64,000 nucleotides of DNA. It comes from JAICXG01 sp036825615 (GTDB lineage: Bacteria > Verrucomicrobiota > Verrucomicrobiia > Chthoniobacterales > UBA10450). Below the pieces are notes generated by a model. It did not search any database, was not told the origin of the DNA, and was given only the letters and a program-made list of their open reading frames with translations. The translations under genes were made by a program, and so were the position numbers. Of this stretch, positions 17,782 to 24,925 are shown one piece after another (position 1 is the first letter of the stretch; every line of letters starts with the position of its first letter). The stretch is taken from contig DAISXY010000005.1 of NCBI GenBank assembly GCA_036825615.1, positions 124,001 through 188,000 of the forward strand. Reading direction: 5' to 3'.

Positions 17782-18865
17782 GCGGGTGAGTGTATCTCTC
17801 CATCGTCTCGACAATCAATCCGGCTGCATTTTTCGGCGCGAGCGCGGCGGCATTGACCGACATCGCGCGCAGCTTCTCCGGCGCGCCTAACAAATCGCGG
17901 ATTTTTTTTCCAAGGATATCGCCGGCCAGTTCCGATTCTTTCACGAGCAGGGCGGCGTTTTCTTTCACGAACACCTCGGCGTTGCGCGTCTGGTGATCGT
18001 CAGCTGCGTAAGGATAAGGGACGAGAAGCGCGGGCAGGGCAAAGAGCGCCAGCTCGGCCAGGCTGGAAGCGCCGGAGCGCGCGACCGCGAGATCGGCCGC
18101 GCTGTAAACCTCCTCCATGTGATGATGAAAGGCAGCGACGTGGGCAGGAATATTTTCCCGCCGGTAATTGTCCTCGAGCAACTGCGCGTCGCGCGCGCCC
18201 GCGAGATGGATGACCTGGAGCGCGGTCTCGCGCAGCAACGGCATCGCCCGGATCATCGCCTGGTTGATCCCGCGCGCGCCCTGGCTTCCCCCCATTACGA
18301 GCAAGGTCGGAAGACCCGGTTCAAGCCCGAGTTTCTCCAGCGCGATGCTACGATCGATTGGTTGCAGCCCGGCCCGAACGGGCGTGCCGGTGACCTCGGT
18401 TTTGGTGCGGGGGAAAAAGACAGCGCATTCCTTAAACCCGAGGAGCACCGCGCGGACGAAACGGGCGGTGTAGCGGTTGGCTTTGCCCGGGACGGCGTTC
18501 GATTCGTGCAAAAAAGTCGCGACCCCGCGGAAACGTCCAGCCAGGACCGGCGCGGTCGAGGTAAAGCCGCCCATTCCAAGCACAACCTGCGGTTGGAATT
18601 TGCGAAAGATGGCGCGACAAAGCGAGAGGCTCTCATGGAATCGCCTGACGAATGCCAGAATCGCGGGCGAGAAGGGCGACGGGAGCGCAATCGTCGGCAG
18701 TTTTTCGAAGCGAAACTCGCTCCGTCCTTCCACTGCAAGCGTGTCCACCTCCTTTTCCGAGATAAAGAGCAGGACCTCGTGCCCGCGTGCGCGAAGCGCT
18801 TCCGCGACCGCGAGCCCGGGAAAGAGATGCCCGCCTGTTCCTCCGCATGCGATCACCGTATTCAT
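17762..18865 (-). CDS. murG: Undecaprenyl-PP-MurNAc-pentapeptide GlcNAc transferase
   Basis: 367 residues from the ATG at 18865. It makes lipid II from lipid I at the inner membrane face. Motifs: the N-terminal glycine loop CGGTGGHLFPGLAVAEAL, HESNAVPGKANR, the linker GGSQGARGIN and the C-terminal donor-site ARSGASSLAELALF. The ORF upstream of this ATG reads only through the palindromic element (QRDPSTPLRFAQDD), so it is rejected. The element ends one base before the start codon and contributes the AGGA of the ribosome-binding site (CAGGATGAC-ATG). Confidence 0.95.
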   Translation of the reverse strand: MNTVIACGGTGGHLFPGLAVAEALRARGHEVLLFISEKEVDTLAVEGRSEFRFEKLPTIALPSPFSPAILAFVRRFHESLSLCRAIFRKFQPQVVLGMGGFTSTAPVLAGRFRGVATFLHESNAVPGKANRYTARFVRAVLLGFKECAVFFPRTKTEVTGTPVRAGLQPIDRSIALEKLGLEPGLPTLLVMGGSQGARGINQAMIRAMPLLRETALQVIHLAGARDAQLLEDNYRRENIPAHVAAFHHHMEEVYSAADLAVARSGASSLAELALFALPALLVPYPYAADDHQTRNAEVFVKENAALLVKESELAGDILGKKIRDLLGAPEKLRAMSVNAAALAPKNAAGLIVETMERYTHPHDAVAA

Positions 18866-19010
18866 GTCATCCTGAGCGAAGCGAAGCGGAGTCGAAGGAT
18901 CCCGTTGAATAACCGTGACGCATGAGAGCAAATTGAGTAAGCGATCTGATGATGCAGCAGCAGAGTCCTCCGGCTGCGCCGCGGGATCCCTCGACTGCGC
19001 TCGGGATGAC
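18866..19010. repeat. Palindromic element between ftsW and murG (copy A3)
   Basis: Arms GTCATCCTGAGCGAAGCG...GGATCCC and GGGATCCCTCGACTGCGCTCGGGATGAC, with about 65 bases between that contain short inner complements. The left edge abuts the murG start codon, so its sequence supplies the murG ribosome-binding site. Confidence 0.75.
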
Positions 19011-19045
19011 GCGACGGTTCGATCCGCTTCGATCGGCGCTTCATG

Positions 19046-20188
19046 TTAAATCCTTGGCGTGACTTTCACTCTCATTGGGATTTGTCTTGTCGGCGCAGGC
19101 TCGAGCACGCCTTGGCGGTAAATGTTCAAAAGCAGCCCGATCGCGAAAAGCGCCACCACGAGGTTGGACCCGCCATAACTCACAAATGGGAGCGGCAGAC
19201 CTTTGTTCGGCAGGAGCGAAGTTACCACCCCGATGTTAATCGCGGCCTGGAAACCAATCAGCGACACGATCCCGGTCGCGAGCAGGAGTCCAAACCGATC
19301 GCGCGCATGGAGCGCGATCGTCATTCCGCAAACAATGACGATGACGAAAAGGAAAACGACGAGCAAACTGAAACGCAGACCGAGTTCTTCGCCCACGATC
19401 GGGAAGATGAAGTCGGTGTGAGCATAGGGCAGATAGGACATTTTTTGCCGGCCGTTGCCGAGACCGAGGCCGTCAATCCCGCCGCTTCCCCACGCGATCA
19501 GCGCCTGCATCTGCTGAAGGCCGGCCGTGAGTTTGTATTGCTCGGGATGAAGAAAGGCGAGGAGCCGGCTGTTGCGCTCCGCGATGTGGGTCGCGAGGTA
19601 AAGGACAGCGCTGACTCCGCCTAACGACAAGGTGCCGAGGAGGACGAGATTGGTCCCGGCGACAAACATGACGACAAAGGTGGTGGCACCGATCAAGACC
19701 GTGGTCCCAAGGTCAACCTCGGTAATGATTAGCGCGATGAGCAAACCGACCACCGCCATCGGCATGAGGAACCCGCGCCAGAGCTGCCTGCTCTGCGCTT
19801 CATAGCGGGAAAACCAGAAGGCGAGGAAGAATACCGCCGCCAGCTTGGCGAATTCCGAGGGCTGACAGGTGATGCCGTGAAACTCGAGCCAGCGCCATGA
19901 GCCATTCATCCTGTGGCGCAGCGGGGGGAGAAAACAAAGAGTCAGCCCGACTAACGAACAAAGGAACCAGATCCACCAGGTCCGCTGCCAGAAGTGATAA
20001 TCGACCACCGCGCCCAGGCCGCAGCAGAGCATTCCGATCCCAAGCCAAATGGCATGGCGGCGGAGAAAATAATAGACATCGTTGTGCGCGTCCCTGGCAA
20101 AAGCTCCGGTGCTGAAGAGAATCACGATCCCAAGCGCCAGCAGTCCCAGGACCGCGAGAAAAAGGATATAGGCACTTTTACGTGTCAT
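19046..20188 (-). CDS. ftsW: Peptidoglycan glycosyltransferase FtsW
   Basis: 380 residues from the ATG at 20188 (MTRKSAYILFLAVLGLL), preferred because everything upstream reads through a palindromic element. SEDS-family polymerase with about ten membrane helices that builds septal glycan strands from lipid II together with FtsI. Conserved blocks: RHRMNGSWRWLEF, QPSEFAKL, the large periplasmic loop with the catalytic Asp region ITEVDLGTT, YAHTDFIFPIVGEELG and PNKGLPLPFVSYGGSN. It lies between the LysM gene and murG. The start codon itself is the terminal ATGAC of the repeat arm. Confidence 0.94.
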   Translation of the reverse strand: MTRKSAYILFLAVLGLLALGIVILFSTGAFARDAHNDVYYFLRRHAIWLGIGMLCCGLGAVVDYHFWQRTWWIWFLCSLVGLTLCFLPPLRHRMNGSWRWLEFHGITCQPSEFAKLAAVFFLAFWFSRYEAQSRQLWRGFLMPMAVVGLLIALIITEVDLGTTVLIGATTFVVMFVAGTNLVLLGTLSLGGVSAVLYLATHIAERNSRLLAFLHPEQYKLTAGLQQMQALIAWGSGGIDGLGLGNGRQKMSYLPYAHTDFIFPIVGEELGLRFSLLVVFLFVIVIVCGMTIALHARDRFGLLLATGIVSLIGFQAAINIGVVTSLLPNKGLPLPFVSYGGSNLVVALFAIGLLLNIYRQGVLEPAPTRQIPMRVKVTPRI

Positions 20189-20318
20189 TCCGAGCGAAGT
20201 GAAGCGAAGCGGAACGGAGTCGAGGAATCCCGCGAGCAGACCGTGAACGTTGGTCGCTGATTTTGGTCGCGCCGTTCCCGGTTCCTTCGCGGGATCCCTC
20301 GACTGCGCTCGGGATGAC
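20184..20318. repeat. Palindromic element upstream of ftsW (copy A4)
   Basis: Arms GTCATTCCGAGCGAAG...GGAATCCCGCG and CGCGGGATCCCTCGACTGCGCTCGGGATGAC. The end of the left arm, read on the minus strand, gives the ATG of ftsW. The right arm ends 18 bases short of the LysM gene's stop. Confidence 0.75.
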
Positions 20319-20336
20319 AAAAGTCAGGAGCCATTC

Positions 20337-20927
20337 CTACTCGGATTTGTGTTTCGCGGTCTCCTCCCGCTCGGGGATATGGAGCTTGGTCCCGATCTGG
20401 AGCTTGCGCGGGTCAGTGATCTCATTCAGCTCAAGCAGCGCGGCATAGTCGACGTGAAAATGCCGCGCGATTGTCACCGGGTTGTCTCCCTTCACGACCG
20501 TGTAGGTCCGGCCCGAATCGGCAACCGTCGTGATTTTCCTTTCCGGCGGCGGTGGCTCGGCGATTTTCGTATTGCTTTTGACAGGTTCGCTGACTTTGAG
20601 CGCCAGATTCGTCTCTGTCTTGTCTGCAACCGTCCTAACTTCGTTAGGCGGAGCCGAAGCTGGTTCACTCGCAACTGCCGCGGGCGTCGAGCTAACCGGA
20701 TCCGGGCTGGGAGCGTTGACCGCTTCGCGGGTCTTGATCGTGTTAAATGCAACGATTCCGGCCACCGCCACGATATGGAGGAGCAGGACAATGAGCAGGG
20801 CGCGCGAGAGCTTCATGTTTGGCTCGCCCATTTCTTCGTAGTCGATTCGAGGCACGCCGGCGCGGGAGCGGCCTGCGGCGGTGGCAGCATGGAATTTCTT
20901 TCGCTTGATGAGGAGTGGCATTTTCAT
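20337..20927 (-). CDS. Membrane-anchored LysM protein in the dcw operon
   Basis: 196 residues: a basic cytoplasmic N-terminus of about 38 residues, one membrane helix (LSRALLIVLLLHIVAVAGIVAF, about 40-61), a Pro/Ser/Thr/Glu-rich periplasmic linker, and one LysM domain at about 140-187 (YTVVKGDNPVTIARHFHVD, then LLELNEITDPRKLQIGTKLHIP). LysM binds GlcNAc-containing glycan. Its place between murD and ftsW suggests a septal peptidoglycan-binding role, perhaps like FtsN or a hydrolase activator, but no catalytic domain is present. An alternative ATG at 20814 (MKLSRALL) would drop the N-terminal extension. Confidence 0.85.
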   Translation of the reverse strand: MKMPLLIKRKKFHAATAAGRSRAGVPRIDYEEMGEPNMKLSRALLIVLLLHIVAVAGIVAFNTIKTREAVNAPSPDPVSSTPAAVASEPASAPPNEVRTVADKTETNLALKVSEPVKSNTKIAEPPPPERKITTVADSGRTYTVVKGDNPVTIARHFHVDYAALLELNEITDPRKLQIGTKLHIPEREETAKHKSE

Positions 20928-20929
20928 GG

Positions 20930-22258
20930 TTAGATTTCGGGTAAACCGCGGACAAGAGCGCGGAATTGATCGCCGCGATCGGCGTAACTCTTAAACATGT
21001 CGAAAGACGAGGTACCGGGAGAGAAAAGCACAGTCTCACCGGGCCGGGCCAGAGCCTGGGCGCGCTCGACCGCACTGCCTAACGAAGAAAGAACTTCGCA
21101 CTCGGTCGCCTCGCCCCAGTCGCGCGCGATGCGTGACGCGATCTCGCCGATGAGAACGGCGTGGCGGACCTTCTCCTTGATTAGTGGCGCGATCGAATCG
21201 AAGGCGAAGCCCTTGTCTTTGCCGCCCGCGATGAGGATGATTGGCCGGGTCGCGCTCAGGAGCGCCTTTTCGAGCGCGTCGAGGTTGGTCGCTTTCGAGT
21301 CATTGACGTAATCGACCCCATTGATCGTGCGAATGAGTTCGAGACGATGGAGCTGCGCGCGATAGGCGCAGAGCGGCGCGGCCATTTCTTCAAAGCTAAG
21401 TCCGCGGGCACGCCCGACGGCGAGCGCCGCCATCATGTTCTCGGCGTTGTGCGGGCCGCGCAGTTTTGCTTCGGCAAGGTTGAGGACCCGTTCCTGGCGA
21501 TAAAGAATCCAGCCGTCGCCTAACGAATAGTCACCGTCGTTAGTCCAGGCGCTGAAAGTGACAACATTTGCCTTCAGCCCCGGCAGGTCTTCGGTCGCAT
21601 TGATGACGGCGGTGTCGCTCGGCGTCTGGTTTTCAAAGATGCGCAACTTGGCCTCGCGGTATTCACGGATGGAGCGATAACGGTCGAGATGATCGGGAGC
21701 GAAATTGAGCCAGACCGCGATCTCAGGATGAAACTCTCGAATGGTTTCGAGCTGAAAGGAACTGACTTCGACGGTCAGGACCGCGAGGTCATCACTTTCG
21801 CGTGCCGCCTCGACGAGCGGTTTGCCGATGTTGCCGCAGGCCATGGTGCGCTGGCCGCAGGCGTTGAGCATCTGCGCGATCAGCTCGGTCGTGGTCGTCT
21901 TGCCGTTGGTGCCGGTGATGCCGATCACGGGCACGGTGCAGAACTGGTAACCAAGTTCCAACTCACCAATGACAGGGATGTTCTTGCGGGAAAAGTTCTT
22001 TGCCAGGGCTAGCTCTGGATCAATCCCTGGGCTGTAGACACCAAGGTCGTAAACGGTCGGATCTTCATCCGCGAGCGGGCCGCAGAGGATGTAAACCCCT
22101 TCGTCGCGCAGGCGTTCGACGCCGGAGAGTTTCTCCTCCGGTGCACTGTCAAGGAGCGTAACCCTGGCGCCTTCCTGCACGAGCAAATGGGCGGCTGCTT
22201 TCCCGCTGCGTCCCGCGCCCAGGACGGCCACATTTTTGTTTTTGTAATTTGGTCTCAG
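20930..22258 (-). CDS. murD: UDP-MurNAc-L-Ala--D-Glu ligase
   Basis: 442 residues if started at the CTG at 22258. The only upstream ATG (22285) lies before an almost perfect Shine-Dalgarno, AAAAGGAGGT, which ends 5 bases before that CTG, so CTG is the likelier start. It adds D-glutamate to UDP-MurNAc-L-Ala. Motifs: VAVLGAGRSGKAAA (Rossmann), the ATP loop GITGTNGKTTTTEL, NFAPDHLDRY, DSKATNLDA, and LFSPGTSSFDMFKSYADRGD at the end. Two TCGTTAGGC words encode Ser-Leu-Gly. The next gene, the LysM protein, begins 2 bases after its stop. Confidence 0.94.
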   Translation of the reverse strand: MRPNYKNKNVAVLGAGRSGKAAAHLLVQEGARVTLLDSAPEEKLSGVERLRDEGVYILCGPLADEDPTVYDLGVYSPGIDPELALAKNFSRKNIPVIGELELGYQFCTVPVIGITGTNGKTTTTELIAQMLNACGQRTMACGNIGKPLVEAARESDDLAVLTVEVSSFQLETIREFHPEIAVWLNFAPDHLDRYRSIREYREAKLRIFENQTPSDTAVINATEDLPGLKANVVTFSAWTNDGDYSLGDGWILYRQERVLNLAEAKLRGPHNAENMMAALAVGRARGLSFEEMAAPLCAYRAQLHRLELIRTINGVDYVNDSKATNLDALEKALLSATRPIILIAGGKDKGFAFDSIAPLIKEKVRHAVLIGEIASRIARDWGEATECEVLSSLGSAVERAQALARPGETVLFSPGTSSFDMFKSYADRGDQFRALVRGLPEI

Positions 22259-22273
22259 CGCGCACCTCCTTTT
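22256..22273 (-). promoter_or_regulatory. Near-perfect ribosome-binding site before a CTG start of murD
   Basis: On the minus strand AAAAGGAGGT (22273-22264) is followed by GCGCG and CTG (22258-22256), then the conserved murD frame. It is the best Shine-Dalgarno I see in the operon and sits inside the frame that would open at ATG 22285. This points to non-AUG initiation. Confidence 0.55.
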
Positions 22274-22293
22274 CTGAGGTCGCACGCCATCTT

Positions 22294-22405
22294 GTCATCC
22301 CGAGCGAAGCGAGGGACCTCGCAAGCCAGCTCAGGCCTTAGGGAAGCTTGAACGCCTGATCTGCCACAGAGGTCCTTCGCCGCGCTTCGCCGGCTCAGGA
22401 TGACA
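22294..22405. repeat. Palindromic element between mraY and murD (copy A5)
   Basis: Arms TGTCATCCCGAGCGAAGCGAGGGACCTC and GAGGTCCTTCGCCGCGCTTCGCCGGCTCAGGATGACA with about 45 bases between. This version carries GGGACCT in place of the GGATCCC of other copies, like copy A2. Confidence 0.75.
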
Positions 22406-22430
22406 GACTGGTGGTGTGCGGGGTTATAAC

Positions 22431-23531
22431 TCATCTTAGTTTCAAAGTGGCAAGCCCAAGCAGCGCGCAGATGATTGAAAGAATCCAAAACCGCACGATC
22501 ACAGTGTTTTCCTTCCAGCCGCTCAGCTCGAAATGATGATGGAGCGGCGACATCGCGAAAAGCCGTTTTCGCGTCAGCTTAAAACTCAGCACCTGGAGAA
22601 TGACGGAAACGGCCTCGAGGACAAAGACTCCTCCGACGACGATAAGGAGTAACTCCTGTTTGCAACAGATCGCCACCACTCCAATCGTGCCGCCGAGCGC
22701 GAGGGAGCCGGTGTCGCCCATGAAGAGTTTCGCCGGGTAACAGTTGAACCAAAGGAACCCGAGCCCCGCCCCGACCAGCGCGGCGCAGAAAATGGCCAGC
22801 TCACCCGAGTAACTATAAAACGGGACCTGGAGATACTGCGCGATGCGAAAATTCCCCGCCGCATAACTCAGGAGCGCATAGGCAAAGGCGACCGTGATCG
22901 TGCAACCGGTGGCGAGGCCGTCGAGACCATCGGTGAGATTAACCGCATTGGATGCGCCGACGATGACAAGGGCGAAAAAGAAAAAGGTAAAGCCACCCAT
23001 GTTGACCACCACAGGTGCCTTGAAGAAGGGCAGATAAAGCGAGCGCGCCTGCACTTCAATGAGCGGATTGAAAAGAAAAAAGGCGGTCACAATCGCAGCC
23101 AGGAGTAACTGGAAAAGAAGCTTCAACCGGCCACTGATCCCGTCGGATTTTTTCTTCGTGACCTTGAGGTAGTCATCGATAAATCCGAGCACGCCGAGAT
23201 AGAGCATGCAAAAGAGCGCGAGCCAAAGGAAGGGGTTATCAGGCCGGGCCCAAAGGATGGCGGCGAGCACGACCGAGCCGATGATAAGGACGCCGCCCAT
23301 CGTGGGAGTGCCCTGTTTGCCACCGTGCAATTCGGCAAGCTGGCGCACTTCGGAGGCGCTGCGGATCGGCTGGCCAATTTTGAGCGAGATTAACTTGCGA
23401 ATGACGTAGTTGCCGAAGAGAAGCGAAATCGCGAAAGCGGTGATGGCGGCAAGAACGGCGCGGAAGGTGATGTAATAGAAAACGTTAAAGCCCTTGAAGG
23501 TATCGGTAAGGAGATGGAGATAGAACATCAT
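22431..23531 (-). CDS. mraY: Phospho-MurNAc-pentapeptide translocase
   Basis: 366 residues with about ten membrane helices. It moves phospho-MurNAc-pentapeptide to undecaprenyl phosphate to give lipid I. Signatures: the N-terminal GKQGTPTMGGVLI, the Mg-binding LGFIDDYLKV, NAVNLTDGLDGLA, and LWFNCYPAKLFMGDTGSLALGG, then the histidine block SPLHHHFELSGWKE. Tandem ATG ATG at 23531/23528 overlaps the murF stop, implying coupled translation. Confidence 0.97.
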   Translation of the reverse strand: MMFYLHLLTDTFKGFNVFYYITFRAVLAAITAFAISLLFGNYVIRKLISLKIGQPIRSASEVRQLAELHGGKQGTPTMGGVLIIGSVVLAAILWARPDNPFLWLALFCMLYLGVLGFIDDYLKVTKKKSDGISGRLKLLFQLLLAAIVTAFFLFNPLIEVQARSLYLPFFKAPVVVNMGGFTFFFFALVIVGASNAVNLTDGLDGLATGCTITVAFAYALLSYAAGNFRIAQYLQVPFYSYSGELAIFCAALVGAGLGFLWFNCYPAKLFMGDTGSLALGGTIGVVAICCKQELLLIVVGGVFVLEAVSVILQVLSFKLTRKRLFAMSPLHHHFELSGWKENTVIVRFWILSIICALLGLATLKLR

Positions 23532-24925
23532 GGCGCGCAGCGGGTCTCCATCTGGCTTTTGGAGTATTCCTCCAGGACGCGCTCGGTCCGGGCGGAACGG
23601 CTGCCTTTGACCAGGACGAGGTCACCCGGGCGCACGATCTCGCCGAGCCGGCTGGCGGCTTCTTCGGGGTTGGCAGCCATAGTTATATTCGTTAGGCCAG
23701 CCGCTTCGGCGCCCGCGACAATCTCCTTCGCTTCCTTTCCGAGCGCGATGAGGTGATCAATACCTAACGATGCGGCGGTCTCGCCGACCTCGCGGTGGCC
23801 GCGCCGGCTCTCCGCACCCAGCTCCAGCATCTGCCCGAGAACGGCGATGCGCCGGCCGGCGGTTTCCAGTTCCGCAAGGGTGCGGAGCGCAGCCTTGGTC
23901 GAATCGGGATTGGCATTGTAACTGTCGTCAATGAATTCCACCCCGGCGATGGTCTTGATTTGGAGCCGCGCTTTCGTCAACGGCGCGGAAGCCAGACCGG
24001 CGGCACATTCCTCGAGCGAGATGCCGAAAAAACGGCCAGCCGCGACAGCGAGGAGGGCGTTTTGCACCATGTGCAACCCGGGCACTGGCAGGACTGCACG
24101 GCAACGATGCGCGCCCTCGAGCAACTCGAACTCGGCCCCGCTCGCGCTCTGGACAATGTCGCGCGCCTGCACTTCGCCCTCCTCGATCCCGGCAAAAATC
24201 ACCCGTCCGCGGGTGCGGGCGGCGATTGTTTGCGCGAACTCATCGCTGCTGTTGAGAAGCAAAGCGCCCTCCGCGCCTAACGACGCCGCGAGGTCGCCCT
24301 TTTCCTGGGCGATGGCGGCGCGCGAGCCCATGAACTCGATGTGAGCGACGCCAATGTTGGTGATAATCGCGACATCGGGCTGGGCGATCGCCGCGAGCGG
24401 CGCGATCTCGCCCGGGTGATTCATCCCGATTTCCCAGACGCCGATCTCGTGCTCCGAGCCCGCCTGCAGGATGGTGCGAGGCAGGCCGACATGATTGTTG
24501 AAATTGCCGTCGGTTTTCGTGACCCGGAAACGGCGTGCAAGCACTGAAGCGGTGAAATCTTTCGTGCTCGTCTTGCCGTTGCTCCCGGTGATCGCGACGA
24601 CCTTCAAGCCTAACGAGCGACGATATTGCGCGGCAATTTGTTGATAGGCGGCGAGCGTGTCCGGGACGCGCAGGATAGCGAAATCTGGCGGCGTTTTCCC
24701 GGTCCATTTTTGTTCAACCAGCGCGCCGACGGCGCCGCGGACAAAGGCATCATTGACGAACTGGTGGCCATCGAAATTCTCCCCGCGGAGTGCGACAAAG
24801 AGATCGCCCGGCCGGATCGTGCGCGAATCGGTATTGAGATTCGTAATTGGGCCGTGGTCACGACCGTTCTGCTTCGCCGCGCGCGCAAACTGCGCAATCT
24901 GATCGATCGAGAGCGGGTTCATCAT
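23528..24925 (-). CDS. murF: UDP-MurNAc-tripeptide--D-Ala-D-Ala ligase
   Basis: 465 residues; the start is taken at the ATG at 24925, which overlaps the murE stop as TGATG. It adds D-Ala-D-Ala, closing the cytoplasmic steps. Motifs: SRTIRPGDLFVALRGENFDGH, the ATP loop ITGSNGKTSTKDF, NNHVGLPRT, EIGMNHPGEI, DDSYNANPDS and LGQMLELG. Two TCGTTAGGC words encode Ser-Leu-Gly (near 24275 and 24608). Neighbours murE and mraY both overlap it, so the three are translated as a block. Confidence 0.96.
   Translation of the reverse strand: MMNPLSIDQIAQFARAAKQNGRDHGPITNLNTDSRTIRPGDLFVALRGENFDGHQFVNDAFVRGAVGALVEQKWTGKTPPDFAILRVPDTLAAYQQIAAQYRRSLGLKVVAITGSNGKTSTKDFTASVLARRFRVTKTDGNFNNHVGLPRTILQAGSEHEIGVWEIGMNHPGEIAPLAAIAQPDVAIITNIGVAHIEFMGSRAAIAQEKGDLAASLGAEGALLLNSSDEFAQTIAARTRGRVIFAGIEEGEVQARDIVQSASGAEFELLEGAHRCRAVLPVPGLHMVQNALLAVAAGRFFGISLEECAAGLASAPLTKARLQIKTIAGVEFIDDSYNANPDSTKAALRTLAELETAGRRIAVLGQMLELGAESRRGHREVGETAASLGIDHLIALGKEAKEIVAGAEAAGLTNITMAANPEEAASRLGEIVRPGDLVLVKGSRSARTERVLEEYSKSQMETRCAP

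Noticed and set aside
18866..18931. Upstream extension of murG (QRDPSTPLRFAQDD)
   Set aside because: It is translated repeat element, not protein; the conserved MurG N-terminus starts at 18865.
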